Assembly: GCA_029260115.1 (NCBI GenBank)
Contig: JAJDDW010000112.1
Location: 1-40,812, forward strand
Length of the DNA stretch: 40,812 nt
Origin: Phycisphaerae bacterium
GTDB lineage: Bacteria > Planctomycetota > Phycisphaerae > UBA1845
Reading direction: 5' to 3'
In this document: piece after piece, positions 17,140-25,350 of the stretch
How the letters are laid out: every line of letters begins with the position of its first letter
Numbering within the stretch: the first letter of the stretch is position 1
Program-made: the position numbers and the translations under genes
The notes under the pieces: generated by a model
The model's database searches: none
Told to the model about the DNA's origin: nothing
The model's input: only the letters and a program-made list of their open reading frames with translations

Positions 17140-17883
17140 TTACATATACATGCCGCCGTTGACGTTAATCACTTGCCCCGTAATGAACGACGCCCCCTTT
17201 GAGGCCAAGAACCTCACGGCTACCGCTACTTCATCCGGCGTGCCCAGTCGATTCATAGGCGTCAAGCTTCGCACCGTGTCTAGCGCGTCTTTCGACACCG
17301 CAGCCGTCATATCAGTTTCAATAAAGCCAGGCGCAACTGCATTGATCGTCACGCCTTTACGGGCCACCTCACGCGACAAGCTTTTCGTGAACGCAATCAG
17401 TCCCCCCTTCGCAACGGCGTAATTGGACTGCCCAAAATTACCCATCTGTGCGACGATTGAAGAAATATTAACCACCCGCCCCCACTTCGACTCAACCATA
17501 TCCGGGAGCAATTTACCTACCAGATTGAACGCCCCATCTAGGTTGACCATCAACACTTCATGCCAGTTTTCACGGCTTAGCTTCATAAACGAACGATCGC
17601 GCGTGATGCCTGCATTGTTGACTAAAATTTGAATCGTGCCAAGTTCTTCTTGTGCCTGATCGATCATGGCATCGGTTTGCTCGCTCTTGGAAACATCTGC
17701 TTTCATCGCGATCGCGCGCCGCCCCATCGCCTGAATCTGCTCGACTACCGCCTGAGCAGCGTCTACATTCTTCACGTAGTTGACAATGACATCGCTACCC
17801 GCATCCGCTAGCGACAGAGCGATGGCACGTCCGATACCTCGCGACGCGCCCGACACCAAACTTACTTTACCATCCAATTCCAT
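17140..17883 (-). CDS. phaB: 3-oxoacyl-/acetoacetyl-CoA reductase (FabG/PhaB type)
   Basis: 247 residues from the ATG at 17883 (GAGGT 5 bases upstream); an earlier in-frame start adds 13 residues without a site. A complete classical SDR: SGASRGIGRAIALSLA cofactor motif, NNAGITRD, catalytic NISSIVAQ...NYAVAKGG (Ser-Tyr-Lys), PGFIETDM and a C-terminal ITGQVINVNGGMYM. It reduces 3-oxoacyl-CoA or -ACP with NADPH. By sequence alone FabG and PhaB cannot be separated; being the last gene of a PHA operon (phasin, phaA, phaE, phaC, SDR) makes acetoacetyl-CoA reductase, supplying (R)-3-hydroxybutyryl-CoA to PhaC, the likely role. Confidence 0.9.
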   Translation of the reverse strand: MELDGKVSLVSGASRGIGRAIALSLADAGSDVIVNYVKNVDAAQAVVEQIQAMGRRAIAMKADVSKSEQTDAMIDQAQEELGTIQILVNNAGITRDRSFMKLSRENWHEVLMVNLDGAFNLVGKLLPDMVESKWGRVVNISSIVAQMGNFGQSNYAVAKGGLIAFTKSLSREVARKGVTINAVAPGFIETDMTAAVSKDALDTVRSLTPMNRLGTPDEVAVAVRFLASKGASFITGQVINVNGGMYM

Positions 17884-17955
17884 GATTGACCTCGCGAAGT
17901 GCAGAGCAGAGACGAACAACAAATGTTAATGATGATAGAAGGCGAACTACGAAAC

Positions 17956-18777
17956 TTACGCCCTAGGATGCCAGCCTGCGTCAGCCCAAAGCGAGCCACT
18001 AACTGACGAATTTTTTAACATAAATACAATCGCACCAGCGATCTCATCAGGCCATATTAAACGACGTAATTGGGTGTATGGCAATATGTGATCTCGAATT
18101 ATATCTTCGCCAAGCGCACGCACCATCGGCGTATCCGTATAGCCAGGATGAATAATCGCACATCGAACACCGTGATAAATCGCTTCCATCCCTAGTGTAG
18201 ACTGAGCGCCTTCAAGCCCTGCTTTAGCTGTAGCATAAGAAACTTGCCCGCGATTACCTGACGACGAGACCGAGCCAATAAGCACAATCGCCCCCTGAAC
18301 CAACTCCTCAGGCTCCCATTGTTTTAGGCCTCGTTTCGCTCGATCCAACGCGACTGAAGCCACAGTCCTCATGGCCCAGTAAATTGGCGCAATCAGGTCA
18401 ACTTCCATCACGCGGCGAAATGTCTCCTCTGAGTACATCGAAATACGTGGGCTGCCATCGCTTTTATCTATCTTCACGCTCAGGCGGTCTTGCACGATAC
18501 CGGCCGCGGGCACACACAAGCTCACGACACCATACCGGCCTTCCATTTCCTCGAAAACACTTTCGCGAAACGAAGAATCAGTCACATCGCCACGGAATGG
18601 GAATAACAATTCATGCTTAGCCTCTTCATTGATTTCTTTGCAAATCGAAGCCGTATCGTCGTTCATATCCACCACGGCCACAGCTTTTACTTGCTCTTGA
18701 GCAAGTCGCTGACATACAGACCGACCAATGCCGCTGACACCACCCGTGATCACAGCTACTTTGTCAACTAGGTCCAT
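17956..18777 (-). CDS. SDR-family oxidoreductase in the PHA operon
   Basis: 273 residues from the ATG at 18777, with TTGGAG 9 bases upstream. Motifs: VAVITGGVSGIGRSVCQRLA, an acidic VVDMND (so NAD rather than NADP is likely), GDVTD, VPAAGIVQDR in place of NNAG, catalytic Ser in GSVSSSGNRG and Tyr-Lys in SYATAKAG, then HPGYTDTPM. It sits between phaC (111 bases) and phaB (72 bases), all on one strand, which points to hydroxyacyl-CoA metabolism, for example a 3-hydroxybutyrate or 3-hydroxyacyl-CoA dehydrogenase used in synthesis or breakdown of the polymer. It is diverged from phaB and is not a recent duplicate. Substrate unknown. Confidence 0.85.
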   Translation of the reverse strand: MDLVDKVAVITGGVSGIGRSVCQRLAQEQVKAVAVVDMNDDTASICKEINEEAKHELLFPFRGDVTDSSFRESVFEEMEGRYGVVSLCVPAAGIVQDRLSVKIDKSDGSPRISMYSEETFRRVMEVDLIAPIYWAMRTVASVALDRAKRGLKQWEPEELVQGAIVLIGSVSSSGNRGQVSYATAKAGLEGAQSTLGMEAIYHGVRCAIIHPGYTDTPMVRALGEDIIRDHILPYTQLRRLIWPDEIAGAIVFMLKNSSVSGSLWADAGWHPRA

Positions 18778-18888
18778 AACAAGTCTCCAAGAAATATTTC
18801 CAATCGAGCCGCAGACTATAGCCTGCACGGATTAGCAAACGACTATTTATTCAAATATTCGAAAGACCCGACTCGAACTTCGCTATCG

Positions 18889-19989
18889 TTACAGTTTATC
18901 AGATCGTTCTGCTAGCCAAGACGTCGCTTCAGGCCATAATTCCCGATGGGCCCGCGAACCAACAGCCAGCCCAATGTGCCCAGCTTTCAAATTCACCCAC
19001 TTATGATCCGTCGAGCCGATGGCATCGTTAAATGGCCGACTTAAACCACATGGCACCAGATGATCATTCTCCGCCGTAATGTTCAGAACCGGACAGGTGA
19101 TTTTCTTCAAATCAACTAAGCGATCTCCGATCTTAAGTTCGCCCTTAATCAACCTGTTTTCCTGCATACAATACTTGACGAACTCCCGGAACATTTCCCC
19201 TGCCACCGGGATGTTGTCGTTTAGCCAAGCTTCCATGGCGAAGAAATCTTCGAGGAATTTTTCATCTTCCATTTTTTCGTAGAATTTGACGTATTTTTCT
19301 ACGTAGTTCGATACTGGTTTTAACAATTCAAACGAACTCTGTAGCAAATCAGCTGGTGCGTTACCGTGTACGTCAATGAGCTTGTCTACGTCAAAATATT
19401 CTTTGTCGAGCCACTTAGCCAATAAATGATCGCGACTCGACCAATCTACCGGCGCGGCTAGCATAATAAGATTTTTTATTTTTTCTGGATAGAGCGAGGC
19501 ATACATCGCACTCATCGACCCGCCCATGCAATAGCCAAGAATATTGATCTTATCGCAGCCACTGCGCTCACGGACCTTTTCAACGACCGTGTCGTAATAA
19601 CGTTCGACATAATCTTCCATGCCCAAATGACTATCGCTATCAGTCGGTATGCCCCAGTCCAAGTTGTAAGTGTCAAAGCCTTGATTTACAAAGTGGGCCA
19701 CCACGCTTTTGCCTGGCTTGAGATCGAGAATGTAAGGCCGATTGATGAGGGCGAAAACGACTAGCGTGGGCGTACTGAATTGTTGTTGCGTGTCAGTTTT
19801 GTATTGCAATAACTGCAACTTATCGAGCTTAAAAACCGCCTCGGCCGGGGTCGCACCAACGCGCACTTTCTTGGCCACCTCCAACACATTCGGTGTTAGG
19901 CTCAACCTGCGCATGAACGTTTCCCACTCTTTTCGCATATCGACGAATTGATTCATCCACGAAAAGTTAGACATGGTAGCCATATTCAT
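18889..19989 (-). CDS. phaC: Class III polyhydroxyalkanoate synthase catalytic subunit
   Basis: 366 residues, the short length typical of class III PhaC. The lipase-like box is GYCMGG with nucleophile C154; the other triad members are D309 (TAENDHLVP) and H338 (AGHIGL). NLDWGIPT and RPYILDLKPGKSVV are also conserved. It polymerises (R)-3-hydroxyacyl-CoA on the granule surface, with CoA release. The start codon overlaps the stop of the upstream phaE as ATGA, so the two subunits are translationally coupled, as expected for a PhaC-PhaE complex. The gene lies in the middle of a complete PHA cluster. Confidence 0.96.
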   Translation of the reverse strand: MNMATMSNFSWMNQFVDMRKEWETFMRRLSLTPNVLEVAKKVRVGATPAEAVFKLDKLQLLQYKTDTQQQFSTPTLVVFALINRPYILDLKPGKSVVAHFVNQGFDTYNLDWGIPTDSDSHLGMEDYVERYYDTVVEKVRERSGCDKINILGYCMGGSMSAMYASLYPEKIKNLIMLAAPVDWSSRDHLLAKWLDKEYFDVDKLIDVHGNAPADLLQSSFELLKPVSNYVEKYVKFYEKMEDEKFLEDFFAMEAWLNDNIPVAGEMFREFVKYCMQENRLIKGELKIGDRLVDLKKITCPVLNITAENDHLVPCGLSRPFNDAIGSTDHKWVNLKAGHIGLAVGSRAHRELWPEATSWLAERSDKL

Positions 19990-20462
19990 CCTGCTTTACC
20001 TTTTCCAGATGCCGAGGCTCGTTGTTGCCCCGACGGACTTCCCTTCGCAGACTCCACAGATGCGACACGCTGCTCAACCGCGACCACGCGACGTGTGACC
20101 TCTTCGACACTTTCAAGCACACGCGATTCCATACTACGCAACGCCTCCAACACTGAGTTCATATCCTGACGCGAAGGCATACTCGCACCATGAAGGGCTT
20201 TGGTCATAAATTCGTTGACCTGCTGCTTAAAAACCAGCCCATCATCCATAGACTTTTTCATGGCTTTGAGAAAAGTCTCTGACCCCATAAATTCTTCGCA
20301 AGACTTAGCCCAAGAATCAAAGAAAGCTTGCCTCATCTGCTTCACAACATCTTCATTGGAATTCTGAAATGGATTAGGTGCACTTGTCCCGGCCATGCGT
20401 GACATCGCGTCCGACCAAAATTTTGAAAACTGATCTGTAGGATTGTCGGTTTGACCGAACAT
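19986..20462 (-). CDS. phaE: PhaE-like subunit of class III PHA synthase
   Basis: 158 residues from the ATG at 20462 (AGGTG 8 bases upstream). It is almost wholly helical: DQFSKFWSDAMSRMAG near the N-end, a central helix with FFDSWAKSCEEFMGSETFLKAM, and a C-terminal coiled coil (about 115-145, EALRSMESRVLESVEEVTRR) before a Ser/Gly/Lys-rich tail. Composition and position directly before phaC fit PhaE, which activates PhaC, though it is shorter than many PhaE proteins (often 300 or more residues). Sequence identity to known PhaE is not something I can judge; context carries the call. A GCTTCAGC palindrome lies 43 bases upstream of its start. Confidence 0.8.
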   Translation of the reverse strand: MFGQTDNPTDQFSKFWSDAMSRMAGTSAPNPFQNSNEDVVKQMRQAFFDSWAKSCEEFMGSETFLKAMKKSMDDGLVFKQQVNEFMTKALHGASMPSRQDMNSVLEALRSMESRVLESVEEVTRRVVAVEQRVASVESAKGSPSGQQRASASGKGKAG

Positions 20463-20504
20463 AGATGGGCACCTGCTTTTTAATAAAATAGTAACATTAT
20501 CGAG

Positions 20505-20526
20505 CCGCATGCTTCAGCGTGTGCGG
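20505..20526. repeat. GCTTCAGC palindrome, copy 2
   Basis: A 22-bp element with the GCTTCAGC core at 20511-20518 and outer CCGCA/TGCGG arms (20505-20509, 20522-20526). It sits between phaA and phaE within the operon, where a hairpin could affect the transcript. Confidence 0.6.
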
Positions 20527-20614
20527 TCTTACGGACGCAGTATCTAGGAACTCGAGAACCTCGCGACACCTGACCTTGTGATGATTGGCATACAAATCCA
20601 AGCAGCACGCAAAA

Positions 20615-21799
20615 CTAAACGCACCGTTCAACCGCAATGGCACTAGCCTCACCACCACCGATACACAAACAAGCGATACCTAGGCGTTTATCTTGTAGCT
20701 CCAGCGCGCGCACCAATGTATTTATGATGCGTGCCCCAGAAGCACCTATCGGATGACCAATAGCCACCGCACCACCTGCGACGTTCACTTTATCTCGATC
20801 TAAGCCTAACTCCCTAATCGCAACTGCAGCCACGAGTGAGAAAGCTTCATTTATCTCAAAAATATCAACATCGCCAATGTTGATATTCAGTTTTTCACAC
20901 AAGGTATTAATCGCCTTAATCGGCGCAATCGTAAACCAATCCGGCGCCATCGCGACATTAGCATGGCCAAGGATTTTAGCGGCAGGCTTTAGGCTTAGGG
21001 TATCTTTTTTCTTTTCGTCAAATACGAGAACAGCCGCAGCACCGTCTGAGATATTAGATGCGTTGCCTGCTGTGATCGTGCTTTCTTTTCCGAACGCAGG
21101 CCGAAGTGCCCGCAATTTTTCTTCGCCCTGAAACTTCGACAAATCTTCGTCGTAGTCTACCGTCGTCACGCCCTTACGGCCATTAATCTCAATGGGGACA
21201 ACAACATCCTTAAAGAAGCCTTCCTCCCAGCTTTTGATCGCACGTTGATAACTGCTCAGCGCAAAATCGTCTTGCTCTTGCCGGCTAATGTTGTACTTGC
21301 TCGCACATTGATCGCCGCACATGCCCATGTGTTTATCGTTGTACACATCCCACAGGCCGTCATGCACCATAGCATCAACTAACTTACCATCGCCCATGCG
21401 ATACCCGGCCCGTGCTTTTTTCAGAAGGTACGGCGCGTTGGTCATGCTCTCGCAACCGCCAGCCACGATCAAATTGGCATCGTCACATTGAATAGCCTGG
21501 GCAGCAAGAATCACCGCTCGCATCGCTGAACCACAGACTTTGTTGATTGTGGTAGCCCCGACATGCTCAGGCAGCCCCGCGCCAAGCGTAGCCTGCCTCG
21601 CAATATTTTGCCCTAAACCAGCCCCGATCACATTGCCGAAAATCACTTCGTCAACCTGATCGTTGGCTATGCCAGCCCGATCCAACACACCTCGAATCGC
21701 ATGCGAGCCTAACTGTGCAGCCGACAGGGAACTAAGCGCCCCCTGAAAAGACCCGTGTGGCGTCCGCATGCCACATGCCAAATAAACGTCTTTAATCAT
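20615..21799 (-). CDS. phaA: Acetyl-CoA acetyltransferase (beta-ketothiolase)
   Basis: 394 residues, the usual length. Catalytic residues: C89 in NKVCGSAM (acyl-enzyme nucleophile), H349 in GHPIGASG and C379 in CIGGG; NEAFS is also present. It condenses two acetyl-CoA to acetoacetyl-CoA, the first step of poly-3-hydroxybutyrate synthesis. AAGGCGG lies 8 bases before the ATG. It is 180 bases downstream of the phasin gene and 152 bases upstream of phaE on the same strand. A general thiolase role in beta-oxidation is possible by sequence, but the location favours PhaA. Confidence 0.95.
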   Translation of the reverse strand: MIKDVYLACGMRTPHGSFQGALSSLSAAQLGSHAIRGVLDRAGIANDQVDEVIFGNVIGAGLGQNIARQATLGAGLPEHVGATTINKVCGSAMRAVILAAQAIQCDDANLIVAGGCESMTNAPYLLKKARAGYRMGDGKLVDAMVHDGLWDVYNDKHMGMCGDQCASKYNISRQEQDDFALSSYQRAIKSWEEGFFKDVVVPIEINGRKGVTTVDYDEDLSKFQGEEKLRALRPAFGKESTITAGNASNISDGAAAVLVFDEKKKDTLSLKPAAKILGHANVAMAPDWFTIAPIKAINTLCEKLNINIGDVDIFEINEAFSLVAAVAIRELGLDRDKVNVAGGAVAIGHPIGASGARIINTLVRALELQDKRLGIACLCIGGGEASAIAVERCV

Positions 21800-21979
21800 A
21801 GGTTACCGCCTTGAATGTCCCCCCTGCTTAGCGATCTTCCACTCGCTGCGGGGTGGATCCGTATCGAACCGATGCCTGTAAATATTTCGCACCCATCATA
21901 CGCAAACACTCAGGGAACCACAGCGCCGCGATCTTGTCAACGGGCTGAGGACTCGCAACAACACCATCAAGCAGCTAGA

Positions 21980-22468
21980 CTACTTAGCGTCTTTAGGATT
22001 GGTCTTGGACGGACCAGCATCGCAGCTAGTGGCTGACTTAGACTTGAGCAAACAAGCCCAGCCGTCAGCAGCAGATTTACCTGCTTTGTTCAGAGTGTCC
22101 ATGTTTTTCTGCATACCTTGGAATGCAGAGTCCATGACCTTACGCTGATTGGCGTATACGTCACCCTCGCCCATTTTAGTAGCGACATCGCAAGCTACTT
22201 TGGATGTCTCTAATCCAGTCTGAAAGCAAGACATAGCCGCTTCGTTGAAATTTTGCATATTGTCGTTTACGAGCGAGAACCAAGATTTGGTAAATTTGGC
22301 CTGATCGCCAGTACCTACGTTTTGCATATTCGTGTCCTTGCTAAAATTAGTCATGGTCGTGAACCATGAGTCCTGCATGCGCCGGCTAGCATCCATAGTT
22401 TTACGCGCATTTTGTGCCATCGTCTCAAACATGTCCGTCACCTGTGTTTTGTTTGTGTCAGCTACCAT
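21980..22468 (-). CDS. Phasin-family granule-associated protein
   Basis: 162 residues, highly helical and amphipathic, rich in Met, Ser, Thr, Gln and Lys, with no signal peptide: for example MFETMAQNARKTMDASRRMQ and SAFQGMQKNMDTLNKAGKSA. This is the character of phasins, which coat PHA granules. GGAGG lies 8-9 bases before the ATG. It is first in the operon and divergent from phaR; its promoter (TTGACG, 16-base spacer, TATACT) carries a TTGTGC-type dyad, matching the well-known arrangement in which PhaR represses phasin until granules titrate it. The sequence is variable in this family, so context carries much of the call. Confidence 0.85.
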   Translation of the reverse strand: MVADTNKTQVTDMFETMAQNARKTMDASRRMQDSWFTTMTNFSKDTNMQNVGTGDQAKFTKSWFSLVNDNMQNFNEAAMSCFQTGLETSKVACDVATKMGEGDVYANQRKVMDSAFQGMQKNMDTLNKAGKSAADGWACLLKSKSATSCDAGPSKTNPKDAK

Positions 22469-22556
22469 CTTGTATAACCTCCGTCAACGAGTCCTTATCG
22501 ATTCTGCCCATCTAACCACCACCAAGGTGGCCGGGCTTAACGTCCCGATATCATAA

Positions 22557-22584
22557 AGTATACGACATTGTGCAATCGCGTCAA
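22557..22584 (-). promoter_or_regulatory. Phasin promoter
   Basis: On the minus strand: -35 TTGACG (plus-strand 22579-22584), a 16-base spacer, and -10 TATACT (22557-22562). Transcription would start about 85 bases before the phasin ATG. A dyad (ATTG-TG-CAAT, 22567-22576) lies wholly within the spacer. Confidence 0.75.
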
Positions 22585-22607
22585 GATAAATTTGTGCATA
22601 CGCACAA
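22567..22607. promoter_or_regulatory. Putative PhaR operator dyads
   Basis: Two motifs. ATTGTGCAAT at 22567-22576 sits between the -35 and -10 boxes of the phasin promoter. TTGTGC-ATAC-GCACAA at 22592-22607 is a perfect 6-bp inverted repeat just upstream of the -35. Placement in the core promoter is what a repressor needs. Proteobacterial PhaR sites are also TGC/GCA dyads. Binding is inferred. Confidence 0.6.
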
Positions 22608-22670
22608 TTAATATATCGGCACGTAAACCGTTTTTCTGCAACAAGTTATGACATAATGGGTAGAATTTCG

Positions 22671-22699
22671 TTGACTTTAGGCCGCAAACGCACTATGTT
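22671..22699 (+). promoter_or_regulatory. phaR promoter
   Basis: TTGACT (22671-22676), a 17-base spacer and TATGTT (22694-22699), placing the start about 32 bases before the phaR ATG. The paired TTGTGC dyad is some 65 bases upstream, so phaR could share regulation with phasin. Confidence 0.7.
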
Positions 22700-22738
22700 G
22701 TGTGGTGCTGAAAAACCAACTTAGAAGGGCCTTGGATC

Positions 22739-23335
22739 ATGCCGACGGATAAAGATTACGAAATCCTGCATATAAAGAAATACCCTAACAGGCGTTTTTA
22801 TGACACCACCCGCAGTTGCCACGTGACACTACAGGATGTTCATGAGCTGATCCAAAGGAGTTTCCAGGTCCGCATAACCGATTCCCGTAACGGTGATGAC
22901 ATAACGAATTCGATACTACTCCAAATCTTGCTGGATAAGGACCAATTGAAGCTAGATGTTTTCCCACCTACCATACTTCACCTCATGCTCCGGTCGGACC
23001 ATCAAGTGCTACGCACTTATGTCGAAAGATTCTTCGGCCCTTATGCGCAGATGATGTCAGCTTCACAGAAACAGTTCGATATGTTTCTAAAGCAAAGCAC
23101 GGGAACTGGTCTGACCACGCCTATGGATTGGGCGAATTCGATGCTACAAGCCATGACCAACATGCCGACCCCCTTCGCTCCAGCCCCAGATGTAGAGGAA
23201 GAACCGCCAACCGGGGCTAATGCCCCCATCGACGAAGTTGGCGAATCGATGCAGAGTCTACGTGACGAAGTCGCGGCACTTCACGAACGCATCGAAACCA
23301 TTACCGCCGATCATTCTAACATCGATAGCAAGTAA
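22739..23335 (+). CDS. phaR: PHA synthesis regulator PhaR
   Basis: 198 residues. The N-terminal domain (about 7-75) is the PHB/PHA accumulation regulator DNA-binding domain: HIKKYPNRRFYDTTRSCHVT, LQDVHELIQRSFQVRITDSR, NGDDITNSILLQILLDK. A middle segment (about 75-125) is the polymer-binding-type region, and the end (SLRDEVAALHERIETI) is a coiled coil. PhaR usually represses phasin and itself, and releases DNA when it binds nascent PHA. Divergent from the phasin with putative operators between, it fits the canonical circuit. The convergent queE begins 6 bases after its stop. Confidence 0.93.
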   Translation: MPTDKDYEILHIKKYPNRRFYDTTRSCHVTLQDVHELIQRSFQVRITDSRNGDDITNSILLQILLDKDQLKLDVFPPTILHLMLRSDHQVLRTYVERFFGPYAQMMSASQKQFDMFLKQSTGTGLTTPMDWANSMLQAMTNMPTPFAPAPDVEEEPPTGANAPIDEVGESMQSLRDEVAALHERIETITADHSNIDSK

Positions 23336-23340
23336 TGCTT

Positions 23341-24027
23341 TTATGTTCCGGGCGTATGGCCATACAGGTCAATATGTATGCGCGGGCAAAATCGATAACC
23401 AAGATTCTTGCAGATTTCCGCTAGCCACGTTGCTTTTTCATCCAACTCGCGCTTGATAACCCCTTGTGGCATCAGTAACACATCGGACGTGCGCACATCA
23501 CCAATGCGGTGAACAAGCGAATTAACTTCCTCAACATCGCTAGGCTCATCGACCACAAACTTCAATTGATATTCGCTGGCTATCATGAACCGGCGGATGG
23601 TATCCAGATTAATTCTACGCGACTCATGCCGCTGCGACCATTCAGGCGCTCGGTCTATCGGCGGCGTCGAGTTAGCCAGTTTGGGGCTTATGCTGGCTAA
23701 ATCGCTCACTACGTCCTTCCACACCGTCGCTGCCGTTTCAATGGTTACATGATAGGACAGCCTTCTTAATTCCGTCGTCAGCAGTTCCACACCGCTGGCC
23801 ATCAATGGCTCCCCCCCCGTGAGTACCACAAATTTACAGGTAAAGGCCGCTACATCTTCGAGAATTTTTTCGATAGACTTCTCAACGCCTTGCGGCGACC
23901 AAGACGTCGTCGGGCTGTCACACCAATGGCATCGCAAGTTACATCCCGCCGTGCGCACGAACACGCTTGGCACACCGGCTAGTTTGCCCTCTCCCTGAAT
24001 ACTATGGAAAATTTCGTTTATCAGCAT
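23341..24027 (-). CDS. queE: 7-carboxy-7-deazaguanine synthase (QueE)
   Basis: 228 residues. A radical-SAM enzyme: the cluster motif is C29-x3-C33-x2-C36 in GCNLRCHWCD, with the family's N-terminal INEIFHSIQGEGKLAGVPSVFVRT and the later TGGEPL. The C-end HIDLYGHTPGT is typical of QueE. It converts 6-carboxytetrahydropterin to 7-carboxy-7-deazaguanine in the queuosine pathway. Other queuosine genes are not in the window. The protein is of normal length with no missing key residue. The ribosome-binding site is weak. Confidence 0.95.
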   Translation of the reverse strand: MLINEIFHSIQGEGKLAGVPSVFVRTAGCNLRCHWCDSPTTSWSPQGVEKSIEKILEDVAAFTCKFVVLTGGEPLMASGVELLTTELRRLSYHVTIETAATVWKDVVSDLASISPKLANSTPPIDRAPEWSQRHESRRINLDTIRRFMIASEYQLKFVVDEPSDVEEVNSLVHRIGDVRTSDVLLMPQGVIKRELDEKATWLAEICKNLGYRFCPRIHIDLYGHTPGT

Positions 24028-24052
24028 GCCAATCTCTGACGTTTATAGTGAA

Positions 24053-24892
24053 TTATTGGTCAAAACCATTAGGCCAACGTAGCGATTGTATGGGTGATAT
24101 CTCATCCTGACTATGGGCGACACCATCACGACGCGGCAGGTCTTCGATCGACAAAAATTCATAGACAGCCTCATCTGTAAAAGTATCCACTAACGAATCA
24201 CTACATCGACATCGTATCGCGGTCACGTCCAACGCGGCATCAAGATACACGTAGGGCCCCATCGGAATAGGCCCATCATCGAAAACACCGACGACCAAAA
24301 CATCAGGCGATGTATCAATAGCGGACTCTATCGCAAATCGCCTACCCATCAGCGGCTCGCCATGTGCCATCCGCGCAGCTTCTTCTATTGATTTCGATAC
24401 AAACATACGGCGAAACGGCGACCCGGGCTGCAATACCTCGCAGACCGCAGCGAAGCCATCTTGACCAACCGTGACGCGCAATCCACGAACTTCCTTGGCA
24501 TTACCATGAAACCTGGCATCTCGAGAAGCCAGCCATTGATAAGTAATTACGTCGTAGGATGCGTCACCAATTCGCAATCGTAGCGTACTTACAAACATGG
24601 CAGGCGCGGGCTTTTCCTCGGCCGCTTCGATAGCGGGCAACATGCGTCCCGACGCTTGAACCACCAAAGGGGAAAATTGCATGGTTAATGCGTCGATGCT
24701 CGTGGTTTCTGAATTTGGCTTATAATAACGTGCGGAATCAAACGTGACTAAAGCTGCAGCAGACCATGTGTCGTATTGCTCATCCAGTCGTTTCAGTTGG
24801 ATGCGCGTATCGCGCTCACCACGATGACAACCAACCAACTCCGCCGCGATCACGATCAACATCAACCAATGTCGATAGCTCAGCCGCTTCAT
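24053..24892 (-). CDS. Putative lipoprotein of unknown function
   Basis: About 279 residues from the ATG at 24892, chosen because MKRLSYRHWLMLIVIAAELVGC is a classical lipoprotein signal with lipobox LVGC. The open frame continues up to an ATG at 24967 that overlaps the previous stop as ATGA, so a longer translationally coupled form (304 residues) is possible, but its 25 extra residues do not look like a signal N-region. The mature part contains ATVFD-like beta segments, LRLRIGDASYDVITYQWL, and a central SPFRRMFVSKSIEEAARMAHGEPL; no known domain. It follows the probable ArsC-like selenoprotein gene directly. Confidence 0.7.
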   Translation of the reverse strand: MKRLSYRHWLMLIVIAAELVGCHRGERDTRIQLKRLDEQYDTWSAAALVTFDSARYYKPNSETTSIDALTMQFSPLVVQASGRMLPAIEAAEEKPAPAMFVSTLRLRIGDASYDVITYQWLASRDARFHGNAKEVRGLRVTVGQDGFAAVCEVLQPGSPFRRMFVSKSIEEAARMAHGEPLMGRRFAIESAIDTSPDVLVVGVFDDGPIPMGPYVYLDAALDVTAIRCRCSDSLVDTFTDEAVYEFLSIEDLPRRDGVAHSQDEISPIQSLRWPNGFDQ

Positions 24893-24963
24893 GAAAAAAT
24901 GAAGTGAATCATTTATCTCCATAAACCAATGCTGTAATCGTCGGCGGTCAACACACGCACACT

Positions 24964-25314
24964 TCATGCTAAAAATACTTCCGTAAAAACCTCATCATTA
25001 AACCCTACTAGCAACGTCGTTGAATAACGAATTGTCGGTGCACGAAGGTTGCCCGTAGGCCCTAGCAGGTATTCCAATATTTTTTCGTCGGTTGGCGCAT
25101 CAGCTTGCATCGCGAATCGGTGCACGCGATTACCTTTTGATACGACAATATGAGTTGCAGCCTTAGCGAGTCTAAGCGCATCATCTGCACCCAACTTTGC
25201 ACTCGCGTTTACCGTTTCATTCGTTTGAATGTTATGTTTGGCAAGGAACCCCTGCGCTTTGATACAGGAATTTCATCCGTTGCGAAGGTAATACCAATCG
25301 ATATTATTGGACAC
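24964..25314 (-). CDS. ArsC/Spx-like thioredoxin-fold protein with in-frame TGA, probable selenoprotein
   Basis: Reading from the GTG at 25314 (TAGGAG 8 bases upstream), the frame runs to TGA at 24964-24966 and gives 116 residues with one internal TGA at codon 14 (25273-25275). Around it the peptide is IDWYYLRNG-U-NSC-IKAQGFL, so the TGA falls where the first Cys of CxxC lies in ArsC/Spx/YffB-like proteins: UxxC. The rest (NASAKLGADDALRLAKAA, HRFAMQADAPTDEKI, LLGPTGNLRAPTIR, LLVGFNDEVF) is continuous and family-like, including the cis-Pro APTIR. A hairpin with GGTT loop begins after the TGA. I recall relatives annotated as ArsC family (seleno)proteins. If TGA were only a stop, the annotated gene would be an implausible 76-residue fragment. 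Likely a redox enzyme. Confidence 0.82.
25241..25272 (-). promoter_or_regulatory. Candidate bacterial SECIS hairpin (ArsC-like gene)
   Basis: Immediately 3' of the TGA (25273-25275). GCAGG (25255-25251) pairs with CCTTGC (25246-25241, one bulge) around the loop GGTT. The first G of the loop is 22 bases after the TGA, within the range I know for SelB-bound SECIS hairpins, whose apical loops contain GGU. Confidence 0.55.
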
Positions 25315-25350
25315 TTTTTTAACTCCTAATTATTTCTGCTTAAAAAAAAA

